A stretch of 64,000 bases of DNA. Origin: Streptomyces sp. 1331.2. Lineage in GTDB: Bacteria; Actinomycetota; Actinomycetes; Streptomycetales; Streptomycetaceae. The notes under the pieces were generated by a model. The model made no database searches. It was given only the letters and a program-made list of their open reading frames with translations, and was not told the DNA's origin. The translations under genes and the position numbers were made by a program. Location of the stretch: NCBI RefSeq assembly GCF_900199205.1, contig NZ_OBMJ01000001.1, positions 1-64,000 on the forward strand, given 5' to 3'. Positions 1-9,287 of the stretch are shown here, piece after piece; within the stretch, counting starts at the first letter, position 1, and each line of letters starts with the position of its first letter.

Positions 1-199
1 CGACGGGGACACCGCCCGCCTCACCGCACTCGTCGAGGCCCAGCACCTGCTCACCGACGGCTCGGGCACCCACGCCCTGCTCAAGAACCCCTACACCGTC
101 GACCTGGTCCGCGGCGACGGCGGCCGCTGGCTCGTCCACCGGATGCGCATCGACAACAGCTGGCTCACCGGCGACCCCACCGCCGTCTTCGGCGCCTGA
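1..199 (+). CDS. SnoaL-like (NTF2-fold) protein, C-terminal part
   Basis: The frame is open from base 2 to a TGA at 197-199, giving the last 65 residues of a protein whose start lies outside the window. The tail has the look of the polyketide-cyclase-like SnoaL family: an aromatic-rich strand (NPYTVDLVRGDGGRWLVHR), then a strand with a Trp and the closing motif WLTGDPTAVFGA. SnoaL-like NTF2 folds are small cone-shaped barrels that act as isomerases, dehydratases or ligand-binding proteins. The substrate cannot be inferred from this fragment. The assignment rests on a short C-terminal pattern only. Confidence 0.6.
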   Translation, partial: DGDTARLTALVEAQHLLTDGSGTHALLKNPYTVDLVRGDGGRWLVHRMRIDNSWLTGDPTAVFGA

Positions 200-518
200 A
201 CGGTGACCGGAAGCCGCTGTCGGCCGCCGGCTGCCGGCCCGTAGGAATCGGCGCGGCGCCGGCGGGACGGTGATCGCCGGCGCCGGCGGCCGGTGACTGC
301 GGCCGGGGCTGGGGAGCCTGCTCCGCCCGACTGATCCCGGGCGATAAGCGTACGATCCGTATCCCTGCAGGTCGGCGCGGTGTGTCTGACGAGCTGTGAG
401 GTCCGCTCGGGCGGTGGCAGCGCTTGCGGGGGGTGACGGCGCATGGCTGTCTGAAGTCGTGGCGAGGCCGACCGGCGCCGCCGCTTCATTTCCTGGATAT
501 CCGTGGAGGATCTTTCCC
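200..518. other. Intergenic stretch, no gene seen
   Basis: About 320 bases between the SnoaL-like gene and the small secreted protein. It holds GC-rich inverted repeats around 230-300 (alternating GCCGGCGCCGG-type blocks) that could end the upstream transcript. I see no convincing ORF. The promoter of the next gene presumably lies in 330-500, but no clear -35/-10 pair stands out. Confidence 0.5.
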
Positions 519-788
519 ATGCGTGCTCTCAAGCGTGTTCTGGCCGTCAGTGCTCTCACCGTCCCGCTCGTGATCGGCTGCGCCGGTCTGGCCTCGGCCC
601 AGGAGGGCCTGGACGCGAACTTCGGCAAGGGCTACTTCACCGCGAACCAGAACGGCGCCGGCGTCGCGGCGGTCGAATCACACGTCGGCCCCGACGGCAT
701 CTCGCACGCCGACTTCTGGATCTTGGCCGACGACAACGGAGTCACCGGCTCGTTCACGGGTTCCGGCGCCACCTGGAACAACGGCTGA
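519..788 (+). CDS. Small secreted protein of unknown function
   Basis: An 89-residue protein with a classical Sec signal peptide: MRALKR, a hydrophobic core (VLAVSALTVPLVIGC) and an Ala-rich cleavage region (GLASAQ-EG). The mature part of about 60 residues is Gly- and Asn-rich and has no family I recognise. The ATG at 519 is chosen because GGAGGA sits at 505-510 with ideal spacing and the signal peptide begins there; a longer reading from further upstream has no such support. The Cys in the hydrophobic core is followed by Ala-Gly rather than sitting in a lipobox, so it is probably secreted, not lipidated. It ends at a strong bidirectional terminator. Confidence 0.7.
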   Translation: MRALKRVLAVSALTVPLVIGCAGLASAQEGLDANFGKGYFTANQNGAGVAAVESHVGPDGISHADFWILADDNGVTGSFTGSGATWNNG

Positions 789-847
789 CGAAACCGCGGC
801 ACCGGGCGGGCGGGAGCGGTCACCCGCCCTGCCCGACCAGGCGGCCA

Positions 848-894
848 GGCCCCGGCGGGCGTCCTGAGGATTCCTCAGGACGCCCGCCGGGGCC
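848..894. terminator. Bidirectional intrinsic terminator-like hairpin
   Basis: A perfect inverted repeat with 23-nt arms around one central base (871); the stem core is GGCGGGCGTCCTGAGGA and its complement. It lies between two convergent genes (519-788 and 937-1668) and would serve both. There is no long T tract, as is usual in Streptomyces. Confidence 0.8.
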
Positions 895-936
895 CGTCTG
901 CGGGGCGGCCGTGGGGTCGGCCACGGGGTCGGACCT

Positions 937-1668
937 TCAGACCTTCAGGCCGTGGCGGGTGACGTACCAGAAGTGGAAGGCGAACAGCCCGCCCAGCACC
1001 GCCAGCCACTGCAGCGAGTTCACCAGCGGCACCAGGTCCACCGGCAGAGTGGAGGCCAGGACCACCCGGATCACGGCGTCCACGGCGAACCCGAGGCCCC
1101 AGACCGCGGTCAGGGTCCGCAGGTGGCGGCGGAAGGCCGCGTCGTGGTCCCAGCGCCCCACCCACTCCTGGGCGCCCGCCTCGCCGATCTTGGCGGCGAC
1201 GATCGAACGCGCCGCGGTCAGCATGAACGGGCGCTGCGTGGCCAGGGTGCCCAGCACCCAGATCCCGAGCACGCCGAACACCCAGCTGTCGCGCACCAGC
1301 AGCACCCGGGGGCTGCCGCTGACCATCGACATCAGCGCACCGACGACGATCATCAGCAGCGTGAAGACCGGCATCACCTCGATCCGGCGGCTGCGCACCA
1401 TGCCGAGCACCAGCCACGGCACCAGCAGCAGGCTGCTGACCAGGAGCGCGGCCCACTGGCTGAGGCCCACGCCCTGCAGGACGTAGAAGCCGCCGAGCGG
1501 CAGCGCGAGTTCGAAGACCAGCGACTTGACCAGTGCGCGCTTGGCGGCGCGGGACTTGTGGGCCTTCTGGTCCGCGCCCGGTGCGGACGCGGCGGCCTGC
1601 GGGCCGGTCTCCCGGTCGGTGTCCTGCTGGGTGTCCTGTCCGACCTGCTTGTTCACGATCTCCCCCAT
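937..1668 (-). CDS. VC0807-like integral membrane protein
   Basis: A 243-residue membrane protein. A charged, Gln/Asp-rich N-terminus of about 45 residues precedes five or six hydrophobic segments, including FELALPLGGFYVLQGVGLS, AALLVSSLLLVPWLVLGMV, VFTLLMIVVGALMSMVSG and WLAVLGGLFAFHFWYVTRHG. The pattern, including the GSPRVLLVRDS loop and the late RPFMLTAAR, matches the VC0807 family of unknown function. The start at 1668 is preferred over the ATG at 1686 because GGGAGGGG precedes it at good spacing. It lies downstream of a TetR gene on the same strand with a 65-bp gap, so the two may be co-transcribed and the TetR may control it. Confidence 0.75.
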   Translation of the reverse strand: MGEIVNKQVGQDTQQDTDRETGPQAAASAPGADQKAHKSRAAKRALVKSLVFELALPLGGFYVLQGVGLSQWAALLVSSLLLVPWLVLGMVRSRRIEVMPVFTLLMIVVGALMSMVSGSPRVLLVRDSWVFGVLGIWVLGTLATQRPFMLTAARSIVAAKIGEAGAQEWVGRWDHDAAFRRHLRTLTAVWGLGFAVDAVIRVVLASTLPVDLVPLVNSLQWLAVLGGLFAFHFWYVTRHGLKV

Positions 1669-1733
1669 CACGCTCGCCCCTCCCATGACTGCCTCTGCCC
1701 TGTCCTGTGTGACCTGCTGATCCGGGTGTGCCG

Positions 1734-2333
1734 CTACGGTTCGGCGCGGGTGGCCCGGTCGAAAGTGTCCGCGAGTTCGCGGCCGGCCTCGGCGACGTCG
1801 AAGGTCGGATCGCCCACCCAGCGCATCACCACGGCGTCGATCGCCCCGCGCAGCGCGACGAGCATCAGCCGGGGGTCGAACTCCCGGAACTCGCCCGCCT
1901 CCTGGGCTGCGCGGACGGCCTGCTCCTGGCTCTCCATCAGCTGCTGCACCGAGGCCTGGTAGCCCACGTTGGTCGGGTCGTCCCCGCCGAGGTTGGGCAG
2001 CACCTCGATCAGCGCCTTCAGGTGCTGGGGGCAGACCGTGAGCAGTTCGACGTTGGACTCGATGAATGCCCGCAGCCGCTCCCGTGCGCCCTCGGCCGCG
2101 CCGACCCTGGGCGCCATGAAGCCGGCGGTCACCCTGGTCACCTCGGCGACGACCTCGTGCATCAGGTCGTCCTTGCCGGCGAAGTGGTACGAGATCATCC
2201 CGGTGCTGCTCAGCCCGGCCTGCTTCGCGATCCGGCTGAACGAGGCCTTCGCGTAGCCCAGTTCGGCGACCACTTCGATGGCGGCCTGCACGATCTGCGC
2301 CCGGCGCCCCGTCTCGGTGAACGTCCGACCCAT
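1734..2333 (-). CDS. TetR family transcriptional regulator
   Basis: A 199-residue TetR-type repressor. The N-terminal helix-turn-helix is clear at residues 8-52: RRAQIVQAAIEVVAELGYAK, then FSRIAKQAGLSSTGMISYHF with the typical aromatic end of the recognition helix and the following KDDLMHEV. The C-terminal half is a helical ligand-binding domain without recognisable ligand specificity. The start at 2333 follows AAGGAGG. Upstream lies a promoter overlapped by four copies of a GAGCAAG half-site, which strongly suggests autoregulation. The downstream VC0807-like membrane protein is the likely co-regulated target. Confidence 0.88.
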   Translation of the reverse strand: MGRTFTETGRRAQIVQAAIEVVAELGYAKASFSRIAKQAGLSSTGMISYHFAGKDDLMHEVVAEVTRVTAGFMAPRVGAAEGARERLRAFIESNVELLTVCPQHLKALIEVLPNLGGDDPTNVGYQASVQQLMESQEQAVRAAQEAGEFREFDPRLMLVALRGAIDAVVMRWVGDPTFDVAEAGRELADTFDRATRAEP

Positions 2334-2354
2334 CCCCACGCCTCCTTGCCCCTG

Positions 2355-2432
2355 CGAGCAAGCTCTTGCTCGCCTGAGCAAGACTCTAGGGCAGTTTGCT
2401 CACCTGAGCAAGAACTTGCCCGCGCGAGCAAA
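2355..2432 (-). promoter_or_regulatory. Promoter with a TetR operator array
   Basis: Reading the minus strand, -35 TTGCTC (2406-2411) and -10 TAGAGT (2383-2388) are 17 bp apart and lead to the TetR gene. Superimposed is an array of the half-site GAGCAAG: a palindrome at 2355-2372 (two-base centre), a wider pair at 2375-2402, a near-palindrome at 2406-2421 and a lone half-site at 2426-2432. The sites cover the -35, the spacer and the leader, as expected for an autorepressed TetR gene. Confidence 0.7.
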
Positions 2433-2656
2433 AATCTGGGCGTGCGGGGTGGTGCGGTGCAGTGCGGGGCTCGGGGTCGCAGTTGTGATAGGCGGGGCGA
2501 CCAGGGCGACCAGGGCGACCGTACGGCGAGGCGGTGGGCACGGCGGGGGGCGGAGGGCCGGGGGGAACGAGGAGGGCCGGGCGGCCGGGGGACGAGGAGG
2601 GCCGGGCGGGCGTGCGGGGATTCCGCGCGCCCGCCCGGCCCCCGGCCGGTGGCGTG

Positions 2657-3076
2657 TCAGGCGACCCGGCGCCACGCGCTCCAGCTGCCGTCCGCGGAGT
2701 GGAAGCGGGACCACAGGCCGCCGTCCGTGCCCTTCGCGCCGACCTCGAACTGGCCGAGGCCCATGTCGGAGGCGATGATGCCGACCCCGCCGACCAGGTA
2801 GCCGCCCAGGGACGACCAGGCACTCTTCTTGCCGGACGCGCTGCTCGAACGCGTCCACACGGCGTGGTCGGTTCCGATCACGAAGGCCTGCCGGCGGCCG
2901 TCCCGGTAGGCGTACTCCACGATGCCGGGCTGACCGTACTCGGCGCCGCAGAGGTACTCGCCGCCCCAGGTGGGGCTGACGCAGTGCATCGGCTCCGCCA
3001 CCGCGTCGGCGGGCGCCGCCGTCAGCGCGACACCGGCGAGAACGGCGGCCGCCACCGCCGTCTTGATCTTCTTCAC
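2657..3076 (-). CDS. Secreted PLL-type lectin-like protein
   Basis: A 139-residue exported protein. The signal peptide is MKKIKTAVAAAVLAGVALT followed by an Ala-rich cleavage site. The mature part carries two repeats of the type seen in fucose-lectin/PLL beta-propeller proteins: AFVIGTDHAVWTRS with SAWSSLGG, and VGAKGTDGGLWSRF with SAWRRVA. A full propeller needs about seven blades, so this is either an oligomerising short member or a truncated one. Two Cys in the N-terminal part (HCVSPTWGGEYLC) could form a disulfide. The start is GTG at 3076, with GAGGAG upstream. Confidence 0.6.
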   Translation of the reverse strand: MKKIKTAVAAAVLAGVALTAAPADAVAEPMHCVSPTWGGEYLCGAEYGQPGIVEYAYRDGRRQAFVIGTDHAVWTRSSSASGKKSAWSSLGGYLVGGVGIIASDMGLGQFEVGAKGTDGGLWSRFHSADGSWSAWRRVA

Positions 3077-3255
3077 GGGTACTCCTCAGTCGGTACGGAC
3101 CGAAGCCGCCCGTCCGGCGGGCGGCCCCCTCACCTGAGGTGACGGGCGTCCGGAATCGACGGGTTCACCCGTGCCGCCGGCTGCGTGGGCAGGACGCGGG
3201 CGGGGCGGACGAGGGCGGCGAGGAGCGGGGGCAAGGCGGGACGGGGAGCGCGGTC

Positions 3256-3529
3256 CTGCCGCTTGACCCGCGCCGCACCCGCTCCCGCAAAGTGCGCCGG
3301 GATCACCAACTCCCCTTCTGCTGCCGCCCGTTCCAGCACCTTCAGCCGGCTGGCCGCCGCCCGGACCGGATCCAGGCAGAAGCAGCTGCTGCACGAGGGT
3401 GCTCCAGCTGCACGGGCGAGTGCATCAGGTCCCATTCCGCCCACCGCCGCGGGTCGCCCCGCTGCTGGTGCGTGCCGCGGACCCGGCCGCCGGGTCGAAG
3501 TACGCCCGGTCCGCCGCCGGCATCCTCAC
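3256..3529 (-). pseudogene. Relic of an MBL-fold metallohydrolase (C-terminal part)
   Basis: Three minus-strand frames each carry a piece of one protein, in order: RMPAADRAYFDPA (about 3491-3529), then WAEWDLMHSPVQLEHP (about 3396-3473), then DPVRAAASRLKVLERAAAEG with ELVIPAHFAGAGAARV (about 3256-3384). The last two match the C-terminal region of metallo-beta-lactamase-fold hydrolases, with the metal-binding Asp/His and the late GAHF-like His motif. Two frameshifts and loss of the N-terminal HxHxDH half make it non-functional. Confidence 0.55.
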
Positions 3530-3638
3530 TGCGCGCGCGGGGCGAAACCTGCCGGGTCCAAGCTGATGATCGCATTCAGGTCGGCATCCTCTCGCCCCGC
3601 TCCGCCTGGGAGCACCCCGTTCACGGGCCGGTGGGGCG

Positions 3639-5312
<1,674 letters not shown>

Positions 5313-5315
5313 GAC

Positions 5316-5345
5316 GAACAGTGTTCCATAAACGAACAGCGTTCG
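5316..5345 (-). promoter_or_regulatory. Twin palindromic operator before the monooxygenase
   Basis: Two similar palindromes, GAACAGTGTTC (5316-5326) and CGAACAGCGTTCG (5333-5345), have centres 18 bp apart, immediately upstream of the monooxygenase start. Their form fits a TetR- or MarR-type operator. No regulator gene adjoins, so the cognate protein would act in trans. Confidence 0.55.
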
Positions 5346-5431
5346 CTACGGCTCGGCGGCAGCCCGGTGGAGGACGGGGAGGGGCCCGGGCCGGTGCCCC
5401 CTGCCGCCGGCTGCCGGCTGCCGGGGCGACG

Positions 5432-6463
5432 TCAGGCCCGGGCGGCGGCCTGGCGGGTGCGGCGGGCGAGGCGGTGGAGGCGCTGGACGGCGACGAAGCG
5501 GTGCATCCGGTCGGCCAGCGTCAGGCGGTACTTGAGGCGCAGCTGGGTGTTCAGGCCGGCGAGGCGGTCGGGGCCGATGGCCCGGAGCAGTCGGCTGACG
5601 TGCTGCTGGTAGGTCTCGCGGTAGTCGCGGTCGCCGTCCGGGACGGTCCAGAAGAACATCGGGATCTCCTCGACCAGGCAGTTGCGGTCGTAGGCGCGCA
5701 GGTGGTCGGCGAACACCGGCTCGGGGCGGGCGAGCAGCCATTCGCGGACCAGTTCCATCGAGCGGACCCGGTCGATGAGGCCGCGCGGGTCGGTCCTCTT
5801 CTGGGTGATGGACAGGTCGCCGTCCTCGCGCACGCGCCAGTGGTAGATCGGGTCGGCGAGGACGTCGACGCGTTCGGCGAGGAAGTGGTGGGGCACGCTG
5901 ACCGGCGCGTCCTCGTACAGGATGCCCTCGGGGTAGAGGATGCCCGCGGCGTCGAAGAAGGAGCGCCGGTAGACCTTGTTCCAGGCGGTGCGGTCGGTGA
6001 CCAGGGCGGGCAGTTCGCTGACGTGGGTGCGCAGCCGGGTCTCGCGGAACGGGCGGCGGTGGGCGTGGGAGGGGGTGAGGCCGGTGGTGCGCAGGCGCAT
6101 CGCGTTGCCGGTGGCGAAGTCGGATCCGGTCTCGTCCAGCGTGCCGATCATCAGCTCGTACGCGTGCGGGGGCAGGGTGTCGTCGCTGTCGACGAAGGCG
6201 AGGTAGGCGGTGCCGGGGGTGAGGTGGCGCCAGCCGGTGTTGCGGGCGGCGCCGAGGCCCTTGTTCTCCTGGCGGACCAGCCGGAAGCGCGGGTCACGGT
6301 CGGCGTAGGCCGCGGCGATGGCGGGGCCGTCGTCGGTCGAGCCGTCGTCGACCATGACGCATTCGAAGTCCTCGAAGGTCTGGGCCGCGATCGAGTCCAG
6401 GCATTCCCGGAGGTAGCGCTCGACGTTGTAGATCGGGACGACGACGGACAGGCGCGGGGCCAT
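5432..6463 (-). CDS. Family 2 glycosyltransferase
   Basis: A 343-residue GT-A fold glycosyltransferase. It opens with LSVVVPIYNVERYLRECLDS, followed by VMVDDGSTDDG (nucleotide binding), ENKGLGAARNTG and the DxD-like metal site AFVDSDDTL. These are the standard GT2 motifs at the standard spacing, and the protein is of usual single-domain length plus a C-terminal helical tail rich in Arg. The acceptor is unknown; this subfamily often acts on cell-wall or surface polymers. The start at 6463 follows AAAGG. No sugar-nucleotide genes are next to it, so it appears to be a stand-alone transferase. Confidence 0.88.
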   Translation of the reverse strand: MAPRLSVVVPIYNVERYLRECLDSIAAQTFEDFECVMVDDGSTDDGPAIAAAYADRDPRFRLVRQENKGLGAARNTGWRHLTPGTAYLAFVDSDDTLPPHAYELMIGTLDETGSDFATGNAMRLRTTGLTPSHAHRRPFRETRLRTHVSELPALVTDRTAWNKVYRRSFFDAAGILYPEGILYEDAPVSVPHHFLAERVDVLADPIYHWRVREDGDLSITQKRTDPRGLIDRVRSMELVREWLLARPEPVFADHLRAYDRNCLVEEIPMFFWTVPDGDRDYRETYQQHVSRLLRAIGPDRLAGLNTQLRLKYRLTLADRMHRFVAVQRLHRLARRTRQAAARA

Positions 6464-6630
6464 CGGACGGCCTTTCGCTCAAGCGGCGGACGGGCCGGAC
6501 GGACGGACCGGGCGGGTGCGCGCCGCCGACGGCCGTCACCGGCAGTGGCCCGAATGTAGGGACAGCATACGGCTGTTGGGCGAACGCGCAGTGGCGTCGA
6601 GCCTGCCGGGCGGTGGAGCAGGCGTGTCCT

Positions 6631-6712
6631 GCGTCAACCGCACGGGAACGGCGTCAACCGCGTGTGAACGGCTTCGCCCGTGCGTGGGAGGCGTCTTCCT
6701 ATAGTGGGCGCC
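6631..6712 (+). promoter_or_regulatory. Direct repeat and -10 element giving a probable leaderless start
   Basis: A 20-bp direct repeat (6631-6650 and 6651-6670; each begins GCGTCAACCG and ends GAACG) precedes a good -10, TATAGT, at 6700-6705. Transcription from this -10 would begin at about 6712-6713, exactly at the ATG of the methyltransferase gene, which lacks a well-placed ribosome binding site. No clear -35 is visible, which fits activator-dependent use of the repeat. Confidence 0.45.
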
Positions 6713-7531
6713 ATGACCGACCCGCGCCCCACCTCGGCCTTCCACGCGGCCAACGCCGACCCCGCGCTCACCGACCGGTTGACCGCCGCGCTGGACGTCC
6801 AGGCCGGCAATCCCGGTGTGCGGCGGCTGCGCGCGTGGGCGCACGAACGCCTCGCCGCGCGCCCCGGCGAGCGGGCGCTGGACGTCGGCTGCGGCACCGG
6901 CTCGGAGACCCGGGTGCTCGCGGCGGCGGTCGCCCCGGGCGGCACCGCGACCGGTCTCGAACCCCACCCGGGCCTGCGCGCGGTCGCCGAGCGGCGCGCC
7001 GCCGAGGCCGGCAGCCCGGCCCGTTTCCTGGACGGCGACGCGCTCGCGCTGGCGCTGCCCGATGCCGGGGTGGACGTGGTCTGGTGCGAGCGCGTCCTGC
7101 AGCACCTGGACGATCCGGAGCGGGCCGTCGCCGAGATCGCCCGGGTCCTGCGCCCGGGCGGGCGGGTCGCCCTGCTCGACACCGACTGGTCCACCTTCGT
7201 CCTGCACCCGGCCGCCCCGGAGGTCCGTCCCGCGCTGGCCTCGGTCGCCCGGGCCGCCGCCGCCACCCCGGACGCCGGGCGCAGCCTGGCGCTCTGGCTG
7301 GCCGGGGCGGGGCTGGCCGTCGACGAGCTCGGCGCCGACGTCCTCGTGCACGATCCGCGCACCGTCAGCCGGCCGATCGTCCAGGGGCTCGGCGCGGCGG
7401 CCCTCGGGCGGGGCCTGATCACCGAGGAGCAGCGCGAGCGGCTCCTCGCCGGCTTGGAGGCCGCGGCCGGACAGGGCGCCTTTCACCTGTCGGTGACGAT
7501 GTTCGCCGTCGTCGCCCACCGGCCCGGCTGA
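6713..7531 (+). CDS. SAM-dependent methyltransferase (class I)
   Basis: A 272-residue Rossmann-fold methyltransferase of the Methyltransf_11/UbiE type. Motif I is ALDVGCGTGSETRVLAAAV (residues about 56-74); an acidic residue at the end of strand 2 (GLEPHPGL) would hold the SAM ribose; motif II/III regions are DVVWCERVLQHLDDPERAV and LRPGGRVALLDTDW. It lacks substrate-specific features. The ATG at 6713 has no close Shine-Dalgarno, and the -10 at 6700-6705 suggests leaderless translation. The 3' end overlaps the over-long convergent SDR frame. Confidence 0.85.
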   Translation: MTDPRPTSAFHAANADPALTDRLTAALDVQAGNPGVRRLRAWAHERLAARPGERALDVGCGTGSETRVLAAAVAPGGTATGLEPHPGLRAVAERRAAEAGSPARFLDGDALALALPDAGVDVVWCERVLQHLDDPERAVAEIARVLRPGGRVALLDTDWSTFVLHPAAPEVRPALASVARAAAATPDAGRSLALWLAGAGLAVDELGADVLVHDPRTVSRPIVQGLGAAALGRGLITEEQRERLLAGLEAAAGQGAFHLSVTMFAVVAHRPG

Positions 7532-8561
7532 CCGGGTGTCCGCCCGGCCGGCCCCGCTGAGCGGCTGCCTTCCCGGCCCGAGGGGGCACGGGCCGGGTGG
7601 ACGGGGCGGGGCGGACGGGCCGGTGGGCGGAGGCGGTGGGCGGGCCGGTGTCAGAGCGGGTCCCCAGCGGGCCGAACCTCTCCTCCAGGTTCTCGGCCCA
7701 GTGGGCGGCGAAGTCCGGCCGGGTGCCGTCGGTGTCGGTGAAGCCGTACTCCCGGTACAGGCCCCAGGTGGCCAGCGCCTTCCCGGTCTTGGCCATGACG
7801 TTCGGGTCGGCGGCCAGGGCGGCCACGGCCCGGCCCAGGTAGGCGGGGCTCTCGGAGTGGGCGAAGTCCGGGTCCTGTGCCGCGCCCTCGCGCCAGGTCT
7901 GCTCGGTGACGCCGAAGTGCTCCAGGACGGCCTCCGAGCGCAGGAAGCCGGGGGTGATCGCGAGGGCCGCGACGCCGTGCGGGGCGAGTTCGGCGGCCTG
8001 GGCGACGGCGAGGCGGATGACCGCCGACTTCGCCAGGTCGTAGAAGAAGGAGCCGCGGTAGCGGGCGGTGTTGCCGTCGGTGACCTCGACGACCAGACCG
8101 CTCCCGCGGGCGACCATCAGCGGCAGCGCGTACCGGCTGGTGATCACATGGGTGTCCACCGCCTGGCGCAGCAGCCGCAGGCCGGTGTCGAGGTCCTGCT
8201 CCCACAGCGGGTGGTTCCAGTCGGTCAGCGGGTCCGCGCCCCAGACGGAGTTGACCAGGACGTCCAGGCGCCCGTCCTGGTCGGCCGCGATCCGCTCGAC
8301 CAGGGCCCGGACCTCCTCGGGGCGGCTGTGGTCGGTGCGCACGGGGATGCCCAGGCCGCCGGCGCCGGTGATGCGGGCGGCGGTCTCCTCGATGGTCTCC
8401 GGGCGGTCCAGGTCGGAGCGGGCGCCCGTGCTGCTGCGGCCGGTGACGTACACCGTGGCGCCGGCCGCGCCGAGTTCGACGGCGATGCCACGCCCTCCGC
8501 CCCGGGTGCCTCCGGCGACCAGGGCCACCTTTCCGGCCAGCGGGCGCGTGTCGGTCGTCAT
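7419..8561 (-). CDS. Short-chain dehydrogenase/reductase with an unusual C-terminal extension
   Basis: A 380-residue SDR oxidoreductase. The cofactor motif is LVAGGTRGGGRGIAVELG (a TGxxxGxG variant), followed by VYVTGRSS, then VLVNSVWGA in place of the usual NNAG. The active site is unusual: DGNTARYRGSFFYDLAKSA supplies the YxxxK. The family normally ends near residue 300, roughly where LEERFGPLG occurs. Here the frame runs on for about 80 Arg/Pro-rich residues, through a hairpin at 7572-7597 and 113 bp into the opposing methyltransferase gene, so the natural stop has probably been lost. The start codon overlaps the TetR stop (ATGA), and GGAGG precedes it. Confidence 0.82.
   Translation of the reverse strand: MTTDTRPLAGKVALVAGGTRGGGRGIAVELGAAGATVYVTGRSSTGARSDLDRPETIEETAARITGAGGLGIPVRTDHSRPEEVRALVERIAADQDGRLDVLVNSVWGADPLTDWNHPLWEQDLDTGLRLLRQAVDTHVITSRYALPLMVARGSGLVVEVTDGNTARYRGSFFYDLAKSAVIRLAVAQAAELAPHGVAALAITPGFLRSEAVLEHFGVTEQTWREGAAQDPDFAHSESPAYLGRAVAALAADPNVMAKTGKALATWGLYREYGFTDTDGTRPDFAAHWAENLEERFGPLGTRSDTGPPTASAHRPVRPAPSTRPVPPRAGKAAAQRGRPGGHPVSRAGGRRRRTSSPTGERRPVRPRPPSRRGAARAAPR
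7572..7597. terminator. Hairpin between convergent genes
   Basis: A perfect 9-bp stem, CCCGGCCCG and CGGGCCGGG, with an 8-nt loop lies just past the methyltransferase stop. It is a good terminator candidate for that gene. It also marks where the opposing SDR transcript would be expected to end. Confidence 0.55.
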
Positions 8562-9223
8562 GAATCCTCCGGGGTGTCGGCGGGGAGCGGCTGGAGACGG
8601 GGCGAGGGGTGGGACGGGCGGCGGGGGGACGGCCGATGGGGCGGGCGGTGGGGGGAGAGCGCGGCGTCGAGTTCCCGGCGCAGCCGCTGCCCGAGGGTGC
8701 CTTCGCGTTCGAGGGCCCAGGTCAGGCCCGCGCCGGCGGTGACCGCCTGCACGGTGCGGGTCAACGCCGGGACGTCCGTTGCGGCGCGCAGCTCTCCGGT
8801 GTCGGCGGCCTGCGCCAGCAGTTCGCCGATCGCCCGTGCCTGGGCGTGGTGGACGGCCAGCGCGCGCTCGTGGAGCTGCGGGTCGGCGAGGTCCGCGCAC
8901 AGGAAGGCCAGGTGGTTGGCAAAGGCCTGCGGCGTGGCCAGCTGCGCCGTCGCCTCGGTCAGCAGCTCCGCCAGGGCGGCGAGGGCACCGTCGGGCGTGC
9001 GGCGCACCCGCCCGATCAGCTCGTCGGCGTCCCGGACGGACTGGTCGGCGAGCGCCAGGAGCAGCCCGCGCTTGGAGCCGAACCGCTGGACGAGGGTGCC
9101 CGGGACGACCCCGGCCTCGCCCGCCACGGCGGCCAGGGTGAGCCCGGCGGGCCCCACCCGGCCCATGACCCGTGCCGCCGCGCGCAGGATCACCACGTCG
9201 TCGACCCCTCGGGGGCGTCCCAT
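8558..9223 (-). CDS. TetR family regulator of the SDR operon
   Basis: A 221-residue TetR protein. The DNA-binding domain is at residues 5-50: VILRAAARVMGRVGPAGLTL, then AAVAGEAGVVPGTLVQRFGS with KRGLLLALAD. The C-terminal domain resembles TetR_C-type helical bundles of efflux or redox-enzyme regulators. The last codons overlap the SDR start by 4 bp, so the two genes form one operon and the SDR is the likely regulated target. A 26-bp near-perfect operator lies directly upstream and includes the promoter -10, implying autorepression that is relieved by a substrate of the SDR. Confidence 0.87.
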   Translation of the reverse strand: MGRPRGVDDVVILRAAARVMGRVGPAGLTLAAVAGEAGVVPGTLVQRFGSKRGLLLALADQSVRDADELIGRVRRTPDGALAALAELLTEATAQLATPQAFANHLAFLCADLADPQLHERALAVHHAQARAIGELLAQAADTGELRAATDVPALTRTVQAVTAGAGLTWALEREGTLGQRLRRELDAALSPHRPPHRPSPRRPSHPSPRLQPLPADTPEDS

Positions 9224-9236
9224 CGTCGTCACCTCG

Positions 9237-9287
9237 TTAATAAATGGCTGTTCATTTATTAAACACCGGGCACCGGGCGGCGGGCAA
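9237..9287 (-). promoter_or_regulatory. TetR promoter and palindromic operator
   Basis: The operator is TTAATAAATG (9237-9246), a 6-bp spacer, then CATTTATTAA (9253-9262): perfect 10-bp arms and very AT-rich for this genome. On the minus strand a -35 TTGCCC (9282-9287) and -10 TTTAAT (9258-9263) are 18 bp apart, and the -10 lies inside the operator, a standard repressor layout. Confidence 0.75.

Noticed and set aside
952-1962. Long plus-strand reading frame of over 300 codons opposite the VC0807-like and TetR genes
   Set aside because: The translation is His/Gln/Arg-rich low complexity with no family features, and the opposite strand has two well-supported genes. It is a GC-rich antisense shadow.
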